A program made the translations under genes and the position numbers. A stretch of DNA of 64,000 bases from Abditibacteriaceae bacterium (GTDB taxonomy: Bacteria > Armatimonadota > Abditibacteriia > Abditibacteriales > Abditibacteriaceae): contig JAFAZH010000004.1 of assembly GCA_019239895.1 (NCBI GenBank), positions 310,001 to 374,000 of the forward strand, written 5' to 3'. Below the pieces are notes generated by a model. The model saw nothing but the letters and a program-made list of their open reading frames with translations, made no database searches and had not been told where the DNA came from. Positions 16,445-25,836 of this stretch are shown here, piece after piece; position 1 is the stretch's first letter, and each line of letters begins with the position of its first letter.

Positions 16445-18961
16445 ATGCTCCAAGAGATACTAGACAAACTACGTAAGCCGCTGCCGATAGAATGCAAATT
16501 AGGTTTTGAGAACACTGCGGTCATTGGCGGGTTGGATGCCTACATGCAATCGAATCTGCGCCGCGCCCTGGATGGCATCGCCACCGGGGAGGTTCCGCCC
16601 AGTGCTGAATTTCGCTTGCAGCGGCTCGATCACATCTGGAATCAATATGCCACCGCCGATCTGACCTTGCGCCAACAGATGATTGACAGTTCTGAAAAAC
16701 TTTTAGCTGGCCTTAGCGCAGACAACAGAGAAGAGATGGCTCATAGTGTAAGCCATAGAGCAGCCAACGGTTATCAAGACCTTTTGCCGCCAACTGCCGA
16801 GCCCGAACCCGAACTCCCCACAGACGAAGCTACAACTAACAAACCCCAAAACCCTAAACCCCAGAGCAACTGTAGCCTCGAAACCGAGCTAACCTATCTC
16901 AAAGGCGTAGGGCCAAAGCGTGCAGAAGCATTAAAGAAACTGGGGTTAAGCACCGTTTATGATCTGCTTTATTACTTCCCGGCCCGTTATGAAGACCGGC
17001 GCACGGTGAAGCCGATTGCCCAACTGGAAATCGGAGCTAAAGAAAGCCTGTGCGCGACCGTGCTTTTCCCACCTCAAACGCGCCTGATGGGAGGACGCAT
17101 GGGCGGTCGTCCTTTGACCAAGGTGCGTGTAGGGGATTCGACTGGACGCGCCGATTTGCAGTGGTGGAACCAGGCTTTCCGCGAAAAGCAGTTCAAGCCG
17201 GGGATGCAGCTTTTCATCTATGGCAAGATCAACGAGTTCAACGGTGTTGTGCAGATTGACTCGCCCGATTTTGAAATCATGGGCGACACCGAGGACACCT
17301 TGCAAGTCGGGCGTATTGTTCCTGTCTATCCCATGACGGAGGGCCTTTTTCAAACCGCCTTACGCCGGGCGGTGGCAACCAGCCTGGAAAAGTGCGGCGA
17401 CTTCGTGCAAGAGATGCTGCCAGAGAGCATCTTAGAACAGCAACAATTGCGGCCCCTGACCTGGTCACTGCGCCAGATTCACTTTCCCGATGATTGGGCC
17501 TCTAAAGAAGCGGCGCGCACTCGCCTCGTCTTTGAAGAACTGTTCCTGTTGCAGATTGCCCTGGCACAGAAAAAGGTGGCCTCGAATATCCAGGAAATCG
17601 GCGTGCGCCATGTAGTGGAAGACGAGCGCATCAAGCAGTTCCTGGGCTTGCTCCCGTTTAAGCTAACGGGCGCACAGCGGCGCGTGATGAATGAGATTCG
17701 CAAAGACCTGCGCAGTGCCCGCCCGATGAATCGCCTGCTGCATGGCGATGTCGGCTCCGGCAAAACCATTGTGGCCGCTTATGCCCTCTGGTCGGCCTAT
17801 ATCACGGGCCATCAGGGTGCCCTGCTCGCCCCGACTGAAATCCTGGCCGAGCAGCACTTTAGCGTCCTCACCCGTCTTTTCCAGCCAATGGGTCTGGAAG
17901 TCGCCCTGTTGGAAGGCTCGCTTTCGAGCAAGCAAAAACGCCGCATCCAAGCCGACTTGAACGAAGGCCGCACTAGTATTGTGGTGGGCACCCATGCCCT
18001 GATTCAAGAGGGCGTCGAGTTCAATAAATTGAGCGTCTGCGTGGTGGATGAGCAGCACCGCTTTGGCGTGATGCAACGCGCCGCTTTGCAGAAAAAGGGC
18101 TTTGGCGGCATTCGCCCTGATGTCCTCGTGATGACCGCTACTCCCATCCCGCGCACAATGGCCCTCACTGTCTATGGCGATTTAGATGTCAGCGTTTTAG
18201 ACGAACTGCCCCCGGGACGCCAGCCCATTAAAACGGTCGCTATTAAGCCGACACAGCGCCCCCGCGCTTATAAATTTGTCTTAGATGAAGTCAAGAAAGG
18301 GCGTCAGGCTTATGTGATTTGCCCGCTTGTGGAAGAATCTGAAAAGCTGGCGCAACTCAAAGCCGCGACTGCCCTGGCCGAACGCCTGCGCGCCGAAGAA
18401 CTGCGCGACCTGCGCGTGGGCCTCTTGCACGGACAAATGGGCGTCCTCGAACGCGATCAGGAGATGGAACTATTTCGCGCTGGAATGCTGGATGTCCTCG
18501 TTTCGACTACCGTTATCGAGGTCGGCGTGGACGTGCCCAACGCCACCGTCATGCTCATTGAAGACGCCGAACGCTTTGGCCTTTCCCAACTTCATCAGCT
18601 ACGGGGCCGCGTCGGGCGCGGCGAACATAAATCCACCTGTGTTCTCTTGAGCGACCCCAAAACCGATGAAGGCCGCGCCCGTTTATCAGTGATGACCAAA
18701 ACGCAGAACGGCTTTGAAATCGCCGAGCACGACCTACAACTGCGCGGCCCTGGCGAATTCTACGGCACGCGCCAGAGCGGTCTCCCCGACTTCCGCCTCG
18801 CCAACATCATCCGCGATGTAGACATGATCCAACGCGCCCGCGAAGCCGCCTTTGAACTTATCGAGCGTGATCCTTACCTCGAAGCCGAAGAGAATCAACC
18901 CCTCAAAGAAGCCCTCATGCGCTTTTGGGGCGAGAAGTTGAGCTTAGTGCAAGTCAGCTAA
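16445..18961 (+). CDS. recG: ATP-dependent DNA helicase RecG
   Basis: 838 residues from ATG 16445 (a TTG at 16424 would add seven residues). An N-terminal helical region of about 130 residues and a Pro/Glu/Thr-rich linker precede the wedge domain (LTYLKGVGPKRAEALKKLG, YYFPARYEDR). Helicase motifs: HGDVGSGKTIVAAYA (Walker A), VVDEQHRFGVMQR (DEQH box), VMTATPIPRTMALT, VSTTVIEVGVDVPNAT and QLHQLRGRVGRGEHKS. RecG remodels stalled replication forks and branched DNA. In many genomes rsmD follows recG directly; here about 8 kb of accessory DNA separates them. A diverged copy of the last 17 or so codons is present at 19957-20011. Confidence 0.97.
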   Translation: MLQEILDKLRKPLPIECKLGFENTAVIGGLDAYMQSNLRRALDGIATGEVPPSAEFRLQRLDHIWNQYATADLTLRQQMIDSSEKLLAGLSADNREEMAHSVSHRAANGYQDLLPPTAEPEPELPTDEATTNKPQNPKPQSNCSLETELTYLKGVGPKRAEALKKLGLSTVYDLLYYFPARYEDRRTVKPIAQLEIGAKESLCATVLFPPQTRLMGGRMGGRPLTKVRVGDSTGRADLQWWNQAFREKQFKPGMQLFIYGKINEFNGVVQIDSPDFEIMGDTEDTLQVGRIVPVYPMTEGLFQTALRRAVATSLEKCGDFVQEMLPESILEQQQLRPLTWSLRQIHFPDDWASKEAARTRLVFEELFLLQIALAQKKVASNIQEIGVRHVVEDERIKQFLGLLPFKLTGAQRRVMNEIRKDLRSARPMNRLLHGDVGSGKTIVAAYALWSAYITGHQGALLAPTEILAEQHFSVLTRLFQPMGLEVALLEGSLSSKQKRRIQADLNEGRTSIVVGTHALIQEGVEFNKLSVCVVDEQHRFGVMQRAALQKKGFGGIRPDVLVMTATPIPRTMALTVYGDLDVSVLDELPPGRQPIKTVAIKPTQRPRAYKFVLDEVKKGRQAYVICPLVEESEKLAQLKAATALAERLRAEELRDLRVGLLHGQMGVLERDQEMELFRAGMLDVLVSTTVIEVGVDVPNATVMLIEDAERFGLSQLHQLRGRVGRGEHKSTCVLLSDPKTDEGRARLSVMTKTQNGFEIAEHDLQLRGPGEFYGTRQSGLPDFRLANIIRDVDMIQRAREAAFELIERDPYLEAEENQPLKEALMRFWGEKLSLVQVS

Positions 18962-19086
18962 CAGGATAGCTTGCCTTTTATAGCACATATTGAACTTCTA
19001 CCCCTATACGTCTAATGTAGCGTTACAGGTATGTAGGTGCTTATAATGAAGTAGGTGTGACGTTTTCTCTTGTTGGAGACACAGCT

Positions 19087-19326
19087 ATGACAAAACGCAT
19101 TAAAGCAAATGGGCAGAAACGGGTAACAACTGGAGCCAGAATAATCAACCGCCAGACCGGAAAGCTCACGCCTGTCAAGCACAGTAAAGCGCAACAGGTT
19201 GAAGTAGATTCTTTTACCAACCAACTCGTTGCCGCCTTTACGGAGGCATCCATGCAGGCGCGTGCAGAGAATGCCAGCTTGGGGATATTCTCAGATTCTA
19301 ATCTCTCTGCGAGCCAGGAACAGTAA
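19087..19326 (+). CDS. Putative antitoxin paired with a zeta-type toxin
   Basis: 79 residues from ATG 19087, which has GGAG eight bases upstream (a GTG at 19057 would add ten residues). Hydrophilic and basic at the N-terminus (TKRIKANGQKRVTTGARI). No family recognised. The zeta-toxin reading starts three bases after its stop codon. Small gene directly ahead of a zeta-type kinase is the usual antitoxin position, so the role is inferred from context only. Confidence 0.6.
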   Translation: MTKRIKANGQKRVTTGARIINRQTGKLTPVKHSKAQQVEVDSFTNQLVAAFTEASMQARAENASLGIFSDSNLSASQEQ

Positions 19327-19329
19327 GGC

Positions 19330-19952
19330 ATGAGTGGCGCTGAATTTTGGCTTATTGGCGGGCCAAATGGCGCAGGAAAATTACCCTCGCACAGTCCGCA
19401 GCCTTTGCTGCTCTGCCCGTCCCCAAACTCACTAATCCCGATATTATTGCCCTCCGATTCTTGCAAGAGGCGGGTTATTCAGGCTTCAGCGATGCTCCCA
19501 GCGATATGCAGCGCGAGTGTTCGATTCGGGCAGCTAATCTGGTTTATGCTCAGTTAGAAGAAATATTGCGCAACAATGGCGCTGTGACGGTTGAAACGGT
19601 TCTGAGTACAGACAAATACCTTGGCTTCTTCAAGCAAGTGGCAGCAACTGGTGGCATTGCCAATTTGATTTATATTGGCAACCAAAATCCGGCTATTTCT
19701 GTAGAACGAGTCGCTATTCGTGTACGCAAGGGAGGGCATGATGTCCCGGTTGAAAAGATACATAGCCGCTGGCATCGCTCCTTGCAAATGCTCCCGCTAT
19801 TCTGGAAGATTGCGACTGAAGCCTGGCTTTTTGATTATTCTGATGCACTAAGTCCACCGACTCTACTCCTTCATAAATCGGACGGCAGAACTCTTCCATA
19901 CGCTTCTTCACCCAATGCTAATAATGTGCTTTGGCGTGCTATTATGGGGTAA
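19330..19952 (+). pseudogene. Zeta-toxin family P-loop kinase, frameshifted at the Walker A motif
   Basis: The first frame reads MSGAEFWLIGGPNGAGK and is then lost; the next frame continues with LAQSAAFAALPVPKLTNPDI to a stop at 19950-19952. One base is missing in the AAAA run at 19377-19380, at the Walker A lysine. Family landmarks in the second part: NPDIIAL, ETVLSTDKY, IYIGNQNP and RVAIRVRKGGHDVP followed by KIHSRWHRSL. Zeta toxins phosphorylate UDP-N-acetylglucosamine or related nucleotide sugars. As sequenced the gene cannot make a full kinase unless the ribosome shifts frame or the base is a sequencing error. Confidence 0.87.
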
Positions 19953-19956
19953 AACT

Positions 19957-20011
19957 AAGAAGCTCTAATGGCTTCTGGCGCAAGAAACCGAGCTTAGTTC
20001 AGGTTATTTGA
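19957..20011 (+). pseudogene. Remnant of a second, diverged recG 3' end
   Basis: Reads EALM, then after a one-base shift FWRKKPSLVQVI and a stop. The native recG end at 18908-18961 reads EALMRFWGEKLSLVQVS and a stop. Nucleotide identity is roughly 70-75 % by eye. The copy starts right after the zeta-toxin stop codon, so the toxin-antitoxin pair is flanked by two recG tails, as expected if the module arrived by recombination at the recG 3' end. Confidence 0.75.
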
Positions 20012-20228
20012 TGACGTTATAAGCTGCTGTGCATAGTCCTTAGGGACTTTTCTCTGCAAATTATTAACTTATTAGCGTGTTGTCAATAGCAACTTGGCCG
20101 AAAGTTTTCATCCCGTGGCTCTTCCGCCTATTTTGCAAAATCCCAGGACAGGTAGAATAATTCCGTATGAATATTATTGTTGTGTGGCTGAGCGCAGTTC
20201 ACACATGTAACATAATAAATCGAAGTAG
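20012..20228. other. Intergenic stretch before the interrupted GGCT-HEPN gene
   Basis: A plain AT-richer region with no gene, terminator or clear repeat that I can support. Confidence 0.4.
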
Positions 20229-20234
20229 GTGAAT

Positions 20235-20973
20235 ATGACTACTGACAGGTTATATGGAGATCATAAGGGTGATATACATTTTGTTACACGCAACGGTGAT
20301 AATAAGTGTATCTCAGAAGATATTGATTTAATGAAAGACCTAGTAAATGTCTGTAAAAAGCATCTTAAAAGGCCGGTGCTTCCTCTAAATATAGAATTAC
20401 CTTTCTTTACATATGGTCTTTTCAAACCGGGAGAACTCGCCTATAAATTTATTGAGCCACTGCTTGAGGCTGCTGCACTCAGATGTTCAACAACAGGAGG
20501 ATTGGCGATTCGGGATGGGTTGCCCTTACTGGATAAACAAGGCACTCGAACGGTGGTTGGGTATCTTTTATATTTTCGGCAAGACTCTTTATGTCAAGCA
20601 TATGAAAAAATTTCAGATTTTGAGCCACAGCAGCTCTACAAGTGGGATGAAATTGACATAGCCCAATCTAAAATAAGAGCTAATGTTCTTGTTGGCAAGG
20701 ATACTCGCACAGCAACCGTCCACTATGACAAAGCGGAATGGACGGGACGAGAAGACCCTGTGCTCAATGAGGGTTTAGAGGTTGTTAAGCATATGATTGA
20801 GGAGCATGGGTCTCAAAGATTTGAGCCTGGAGCGGATATGGGGGATTGGTCCCGATTCTTCCATTTACAAATGGCTTATCTCCTTCTCTGGACAGCGATA
20901 GAGCGATATGCGGCCCTGTGCTATAGCCCTACCTTGGAGCCAGGAGAAAAGGTCAAGTGTCTTGGGGATGATC
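20235..20973 (+). pseudogene. GGCT-like/HEPN protein, 5' part (interrupted by transposon)
   Basis: ATG 20235 (GTG 20229 also possible). The N-terminal half has a gamma-glutamylcyclotransferase-like pattern: FFTYGLFKPGELAYKFIEPL, then RTVVGYLLYF and AYEKISDFEP. It continues into a helical region, AYLLLWTAIERYAALCY, that begins a HEPN domain. At 20973 the frame runs into the transposon and stops after 14 foreign codons (21012-21014). The 3' part is at 25852-26114. Joined without the element and one target copy, the gene gives 999 nt from the GTG and a 332-residue protein ending in an Rx4H HEPN motif. HEPN domains are commonly RNases in toxin or defence systems; a GGCT-like fold fused to one is unusual. 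Function is not established. Confidence 0.85.
20965..20973 (+). repeat. Left copy of the 9-bp target-site duplication
   Basis: GGGATGATC directly abuts the left terminal inverted repeat and is identical to 25852-25860 beyond the right end. It lies within codons of the GGCT-HEPN gene. Confidence 0.95.
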
Positions 20974-20991
20974 GGCTTTGCCTAAAAATTA
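20974..20991 (+). repeat. Left terminal inverted repeat of the R-M element
   Basis: GGCTTTGCCTAAAAATTA; 17 of 18 positions match the complement of 25834-25851. Confidence 0.92.
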
Positions 20992-21027
20992 ACTTCTGCC
21001 CAAAAATAGAATGAGTTGCCTAAAAAT

Positions 21028-24000
21028 TCAGTGGGCAGAAAGTAGCATTTGTTCAAAGGTGCGACGCGCCTCACTCCATTTTAGGGCAGCTTCAACTTCC
21101 AACATGCGTGCCGCTTCTAAATGCTTAGTAACGGCATCAGCAATAATTCGCTGTAACGGCAAAGGCACGCCGCCTGCCCCTGCTACGGGTATTATGATCT
21201 GTCCCACATCGCTGGGCTGCAACTCAATTTGACCGGATGAGCCAGTGAACCACTTTTCGATCTGTAATTGCCCCAAGAAAGAGCGTAGGTAGTAAGCGAT
21301 GAAACAAGGGTCGTATTCATTGCTGACGCGGATAATGGCCACATGACCATCGGCCATCGCAGGAACGTCGGCGGTGTAAACATCCACTTTGCCCATTGAT
21401 ACATATCCTGTAGACGCCAGTAAAACGTCCCCAGACTTAATATGGGCTTGCGGTTTGGACTCGTAGAAGTCTGCCGATACTCGCAATGCCTCGTCCAGAG
21501 CGATAGAACCATTTTTAAGGTCAACGGTCTTGATTACAAGAATCTCTCCATTCTCATCATACTCAGGCTGTTCACCTCTACGGATTGGATCGGCGACGAT
21601 TTGGCTCAAGGTCGTCGTAGTAAAACGGCGTTGCAGTTCGTCCAGGGCACGGTAACGCGGGTGATAAAATAAATAGTGCAACCGGCCAGCCACCTCACGA
21701 GGATTGACGGCAAAGGCCAAAGAGGGCTTTTCCTCACCAGTCTTAAAGAAAAAAGAAATCTTTTTTGGTGTGGGAAGCCCTAAAACTGTTCCCGTTTTGT
21801 CTTCAGACTTTGCATCTTGGCTGCCGATAAGGTCGGAGTCAACGAAGTCTGGCTCCGCCGTAATATACCCGCTTTCAAACTCCTGTGACTGGAAGCGTTC
21901 TGGACGAAATTCAAGACCTGTATAACCTTCTCTTACAGCACGCTCAAACATGCCATAGCGCGCTAATATATCCTCAAAATCATTGTGCGTAGCCTTTCCT
22001 TTTGTATCTAAGCCTGTGTAGGCTACATGCCCATAAAAAATAGGTTCTTGTTGTTCAGCAACAAAGTCCGTTTTTTTAACCGCAAAAAAGATAGAAGTCT
22101 TGGTTGCAGTCTTGGAGATAGGCACGAACGTATCGCGTGTCAGGGAAATAATGGCCTTAATATAGAACCGTTCCTGCAAAAAGGCGCGTGTTGCTTGGTA
22201 CTCGTCTGTGTTCAGGATGCCCTCATCCAGAATTACCAGTAGACGCCCACCACGCCATTCGGGGAACTCATCAGGATAAGCATCCGCTTTGAGATAATGC
22301 CACATGGCGGTCAGGAATAAGGCACCCCCCTTTAAGGTGTTACCGGTGATTTCAAAGTTCTTGTTGCCAGCGCGTAACAGTGCCTCAAGGTCGGTAATTT
22401 GAAGGCGATTGTCCTCAATAGTTCTCCGCTTGCTGTTAATACGAGCACCAGTTACCCCTGCCTCTTGCATCTGCCGCAGATCATTCTCGTGCCCTTCAAG
22501 CCTTCTCTGTAATTCCCGAACCCTATCTTCCAGTCGGTTTCGGTGCGGCAGAATGGGTATTCTGTCCAGTGTCAGGTCAACCTTTTGTGCGGGAGTCAGT
22601 GAGCTATCAGGAGCGCGAATTACATCAATGGCCTGATAATTCAAGTCACCTAATGGTGGATTCGCCAAGATTACGTCAAAGGCGTTGTCAAATGTATCAA
22701 AATGAGGCGTGCTATGTTTGTGTAAGGTAAGGCCAGAGAAGTTTTGTCCGCCAAAGATGTTGGATTTGCCATCACCATGAATCCACATATTCATTTTGGC
22801 GATTTTGGCAATACGCTCGTCAATATCGGCTCCAAAAAGCTGCGCCTGACGAATACTTTCCTCTTTATTAGACTTGTTTCGCTCACTGGAACGGCGCAGT
22901 TTTTCCAGCATATTGTGCATCGCAAAAATAAGAAAGCGATCTGTGCCACACGCCGGATCAAGTACTCTGTCATCCGTCCTTAAACTAGCCAGTCGAACCA
23001 TAAAATCCACGACGTTCTCAGGCGTAAAGAATTGCCCCACCTTGACATCTTTCTGTGCCCTTTGTGCTAACACCTCATAGACGGCTCCCAGGGCGTCAAC
23101 ACGAGTGCCAATGAAGGTGTAAGGAGCCAACTTGGGAATAAACCGCTCAATGACAAAATCATCATTGAGCGAGTCCGTCAGACTGTCATTGGGAGTGAAC
23201 ATCCGTGAAGCAGTGAATTCACGGTCTGCTTTGACCGAAGCAAACAACTCATGAATGCCGCGTTTGCTCTCAATGATTGACTGTTGCAGATTATCACGGT
23301 ATTCAAGAAACGCTTCTGCGGAGCGCAATCGGTTGTGACGACCATGATCTCGCTCTCTCTTTTCTTCAAAAACCTTCAGAAAAACCAGGAAGATAAGATT
23401 GTCAATGGTGGCTCCAGCGGTGGCAATGCCATTTTGCCGCATCACATCTTCCAAATTCGCCAAGTCTTTTATTAATTGCTCAAGTGTCTTATTGTCCGTT
23501 TCTCTTTCATGTGCCTCAATCTCCTCGCTTAAGGTAATGTCATTAGGAAAAAGAGAGTGAACCAGCAGCTTGCGGACGCGCAAGTCGTCTACGAACTCAT
23601 TGTACTTGTTGAACAAACGAATAAACCCAGACAGAGGATAAAGCACTGCTTCTGACCTAATCCAGCGTGAAGTAAGTAACTCTAAAGTCTCAAAACACAA
23701 GGGCATAATCTGAAGGTCAGTATGTCTTTCCGCTGCACGCTGGCGGTTATAATCGCGGATACCATCACGCATCCGCAAGGGAGTTTGTGGGGCGCAGTAG
23801 AGGCAAAAACACGTCTTATTCGGGTTTTGTGTTTTGATTGCCTGGAGATGATCTCGAATCGAATTAAGTTCCCTGTCTTGTTGAGCGCCCCTGGACTTAG
23901 TGACTTCAACGGTCAGCACAAAGTTGCGGTGCGTTACAACTATGTCGGGCAATCCCGCCGCCGCGTGCCCCGTCGCAGAACCGTTATGCCGCACTGTGCA

Positions 24001-24087
24001 GCCACGTTTTTCGAGAGCCGCCTTAAGATCAGCCGTTATAGCCTGTTCCAGTTCCGTTGAAGCGTTCAGTAGGTCGTATTTAGACAT
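21028..24087 (-). CDS. Single-chain restriction-modification protein (nuclease-like, N6-adenine methylase, specificity domain)
   Basis: 1019 residues. Residues about 1-150: a nuclease-like domain with GLPDIV and LTVEVTKSRGAQQ, a PD-(D/E)xK-like pattern (P47 D48 ... E61, K64) resembling the ExT...GxxQ form. Residues about 200-500: type I HsdM-like methylase with GQFFTPENVVDFMV, motif I DPACGTDRF (normally DPACGTGG, so the second Gly is Asp) and motif IV ILANPPLG. A coiled-coil insert lies near 510-575. The last 200 residues look like a type I target-recognition domain (LSQIVADPIRRGEQPEY, KTVDLKNGSIALDEAL, SGDVLLASTGYVSMGK). This is type IIG-like architecture: cut, methylate and recognise in one chain. 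There are no helicase motifs. It starts where the zinc-ribbon gene ends, and lies within the transposon. Confidence 0.87.
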   Translation of the reverse strand: MSKYDLLNASTELEQAITADLKAALEKRGCTVRHNGSATGHAAAGLPDIVVTHRNFVLTVEVTKSRGAQQDRELNSIRDHLQAIKTQNPNKTCFCLYCAPQTPLRMRDGIRDYNRQRAAERHTDLQIMPLCFETLELLTSRWIRSEAVLYPLSGFIRLFNKYNEFVDDLRVRKLLVHSLFPNDITLSEEIEAHERETDNKTLEQLIKDLANLEDVMRQNGIATAGATIDNLIFLVFLKVFEEKRERDHGRHNRLRSAEAFLEYRDNLQQSIIESKRGIHELFASVKADREFTASRMFTPNDSLTDSLNDDFVIERFIPKLAPYTFIGTRVDALGAVYEVLAQRAQKDVKVGQFFTPENVVDFMVRLASLRTDDRVLDPACGTDRFLIFAMHNMLEKLRRSSERNKSNKEESIRQAQLFGADIDERIAKIAKMNMWIHGDGKSNIFGGQNFSGLTLHKHSTPHFDTFDNAFDVILANPPLGDLNYQAIDVIRAPDSSLTPAQKVDLTLDRIPILPHRNRLEDRVRELQRRLEGHENDLRQMQEAGVTGARINSKRRTIEDNRLQITDLEALLRAGNKNFEITGNTLKGGALFLTAMWHYLKADAYPDEFPEWRGGRLLVILDEGILNTDEYQATRAFLQERFYIKAIISLTRDTFVPISKTATKTSIFFAVKKTDFVAEQQEPIFYGHVAYTGLDTKGKATHNDFEDILARYGMFERAVREGYTGLEFRPERFQSQEFESGYITAEPDFVDSDLIGSQDAKSEDKTGTVLGLPTPKKISFFFKTGEEKPSLAFAVNPREVAGRLHYLFYHPRYRALDELQRRFTTTTLSQIVADPIRRGEQPEYDENGEILVIKTVDLKNGSIALDEALRVSADFYESKPQAHIKSGDVLLASTGYVSMGKVDVYTADVPAMADGHVAIIRVSNEYDPCFIAYYLRSFLGQLQIEKWFTGSSGQIELQPSDVGQIIIPVAGAGGVPLPLQRIIADAVTKHLEAARMLEVEAALKWSEARRTFEQMLLSAH

Positions 24088-24276
24088 TCAATCTTTCTTT
24101 ACTGAAGGATTTTCGGCGGCAGCCGTTGCCCCGTCACTCTTACTCTTTTTCGGCCTATCCCAGTAGGGACTTTTGCACTTAGGACACACCTTTGGCTCTT
24201 TGCCTGGGTGCGGTTGCCATTCATAATTGCATCGCTCACAGCGCAAACCAGGAACTTGTAGTGTAATCCGTGCCAT
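24088..24276 (-). CDS. Small two-knuckle zinc-ribbon protein, cargo of the element
   Basis: 62 residues. CERC and CPKC pairs 16 residues apart form a zinc ribbon (LRCERCNYEWQPHPGKEPKV then CPKCKSPYWDRPKK), followed by a Lys/Ala-rich tail. Its stop codon abuts the R-M start, so they are co-transcribed with this gene first. Similar small ribbons occur next to toxins and DNA-processing genes, but I know no fixed function. A controller (C-protein-like) or a partner of the R-M chain are both possible. Confidence 0.8.
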   Translation of the reverse strand: MARITLQVPGLRCERCNYEWQPHPGKEPKVCPKCKSPYWDRPKKSKSDGATAAAENPSVKKD

Positions 24277-24483
24277 ACCTTTATTCTACCACAAAAACCA
24301 CTGCGATAATATAATATTATGAGATAAAATAGTATAAAATATCAGGTTTCTAAATAATAGATTCTGACACGCAAAATACTGCCGCAAAGTGGTCTTATGG
24401 GCTTGCACGTATCTTACTTTTATAGTAATATATTTTATAGGTAAGATATGGTTTAGGCGTTATCTTCTCAAGGAGTGGATGAC
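24277..24483. promoter_or_regulatory. Divergent promoter region between cargo and transposase
   Basis: AT-rich 207-base region between oppositely directed genes, so both sets of promoters must lie here. It holds an inverted repeat TATCTTAC (24410-24417) / GTAAGATA (24441-24448), 23 bases apart, just before the transposase ribosome site AAGGAG (24470-24475). This could be an operator or a translation-limiting hairpin. TATAAT-like strings occur on both strands at about 24308-24345. Confidence 0.55.
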
Positions 24484-25836
24484 ATGCAAGCAACCGGAAA
24501 AGCAGTGGTTAATGCCAGACAGCAACGGGGTATCGAGTTAGCCGAAAAGTTCAACATTCGTCCAATGGGTAAAGGTGTCGGCAAGTGGATTGTGCCCTCT
24601 GCAACCAGTAGCACGACCAAATACACGGTAGACCTTAACAGCAGTTCCAAGCGTTGCACCTGTCCTGATTGGGAACTGCGTCGTTGCAAGTGCAAGCACG
24701 TCTTTGCGGTAGAGTACACCATTCGCAAGCAAACGGTGACAGAGACGAACGCGCAGGGTGAAACTACCGTTACCGAAACGACCCAAGTCACCAAGAAAAC
24801 CACTTACCGCCAAAACTGGCCTGCTTACAATACCGCCCAAACTCAAGAGAAGGCGACCTTTCAATTACTGCTCCGCGATTTATGCAAAGCCGTGCCCGAA
24901 ATGGCACGCGAGAAGGGTGCGGGTCGCAACCGTTTACCATTAGGAGATATGATCTTTAGCTGTGCTTTTAAGGTGTATTCCACCGTCTCAGGACGCCGCT
25001 TTAATGGTGACTTAGAGGATGCTTACAATAAAGGGTATATCTCCAAGAAACCGCACTACAACTCAATCTTTAACTACTTTGAAATGCCAGAACTGACGCC
25101 CTTGCTGCACGAACTGATAAAGCGCAGTAGCTTACCCCTCAAAGGGGTAGAGGTAGACTTTGCCGTAGATTCGAGTGGCTTTAGTGGCTCCAAGTTCGAT
25201 AAGTGGTTTTACGAGAAATACGACTCAACACAGCAGGGCTTCGTTAGGCAGCAACATCGTACAGACTGGCTCAGATTGCACTTGATGTGCGGCATTAAGA
25301 CAAATGTAGTGACCAGTGTTGAGGTGAGTGGTAGATATGAGCATGACAGCCCGTATTTAGCCCCCTTGGTAGACGCTACCGCCCAAAACTTCACCATGCA
25401 GGAAGTCTCTGCCGATAAAGCTTACTTATCTGCCAAGAATATGCACACCATTACCAAGCACAAAGCGGTGCCCTACATCCCCTTTAAAACCAACTCAACA
25501 GGTGAAGGTCACAGTAAAGGCAATAAGGTGGGGACAGGTGATGACCTATTCCTGTTCATGTGGCGTTACTACACTTTCCACACTGACCAGTTCTTAGAGC
25601 ATTACCACAAGCGCAGCAATGTAGAATCTACTTTCTCTATGATAAAGGCGAAATTTGGGGATGCGCTACGCAGTAAAACAGAAGTGGCTCGCACTAATGA
25701 GGCACTCTGCAAGGTGTTGTGTCATAACATCTGCTGTGTCATTCAATCTATCAATGAGTTAGGAATAGAGGCAGACTTTCAGAACAATTTTTGTGCAACT
25801 TCACCATCTGCCCAACAATTAAGGCCAAATTGCTAA
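24484..25836 (+). CDS. DDE transposase (IS4/IS5 superfamily) with N-terminal SWIM zinc finger
   Basis: 450 residues from ATG 24484 (AAGGAG eight bases upstream; GTG 24475 is the ribosome site itself). The N-terminal part has a SWIM finger, CTC...CKCKH (CxCxnCxH). Catalytic landmarks: AVDSSGFSG (first Asp), VSADKAYLS (second Asp) and YHKRSNVESTFSMIK, an exact Y(2)R(3)E(6)K signature with the catalytic Glu. The stop codon at 25834-25836 lies inside the right terminal repeat. It is intact, so the element may still move. The IS family within the superfamily cannot be named by eye. Confidence 0.93.
   Translation: MQATGKAVVNARQQRGIELAEKFNIRPMGKGVGKWIVPSATSSTTKYTVDLNSSSKRCTCPDWELRRCKCKHVFAVEYTIRKQTVTETNAQGETTVTETTQVTKKTTYRQNWPAYNTAQTQEKATFQLLLRDLCKAVPEMAREKGAGRNRLPLGDMIFSCAFKVYSTVSGRRFNGDLEDAYNKGYISKKPHYNSIFNYFEMPELTPLLHELIKRSSLPLKGVEVDFAVDSSGFSGSKFDKWFYEKYDSTQQGFVRQQHRTDWLRLHLMCGIKTNVVTSVEVSGRYEHDSPYLAPLVDATAQNFTMQEVSADKAYLSAKNMHTITKHKAVPYIPFKTNSTGEGHSKGNKVGTGDDLFLFMWRYYTFHTDQFLEHYHKRSNVESTFSMIKAKFGDALRSKTEVARTNEALCKVLCHNICCVIQSINELGIEADFQNNFCATSPSAQQLRPNC

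Noticed and set aside
19347..19952. Intact gene starting at ATG 19347
   Set aside because: The N-terminus lacks the P-loop that is encoded in the neighbouring frame; it is the second half of a frameshifted zeta-type toxin.
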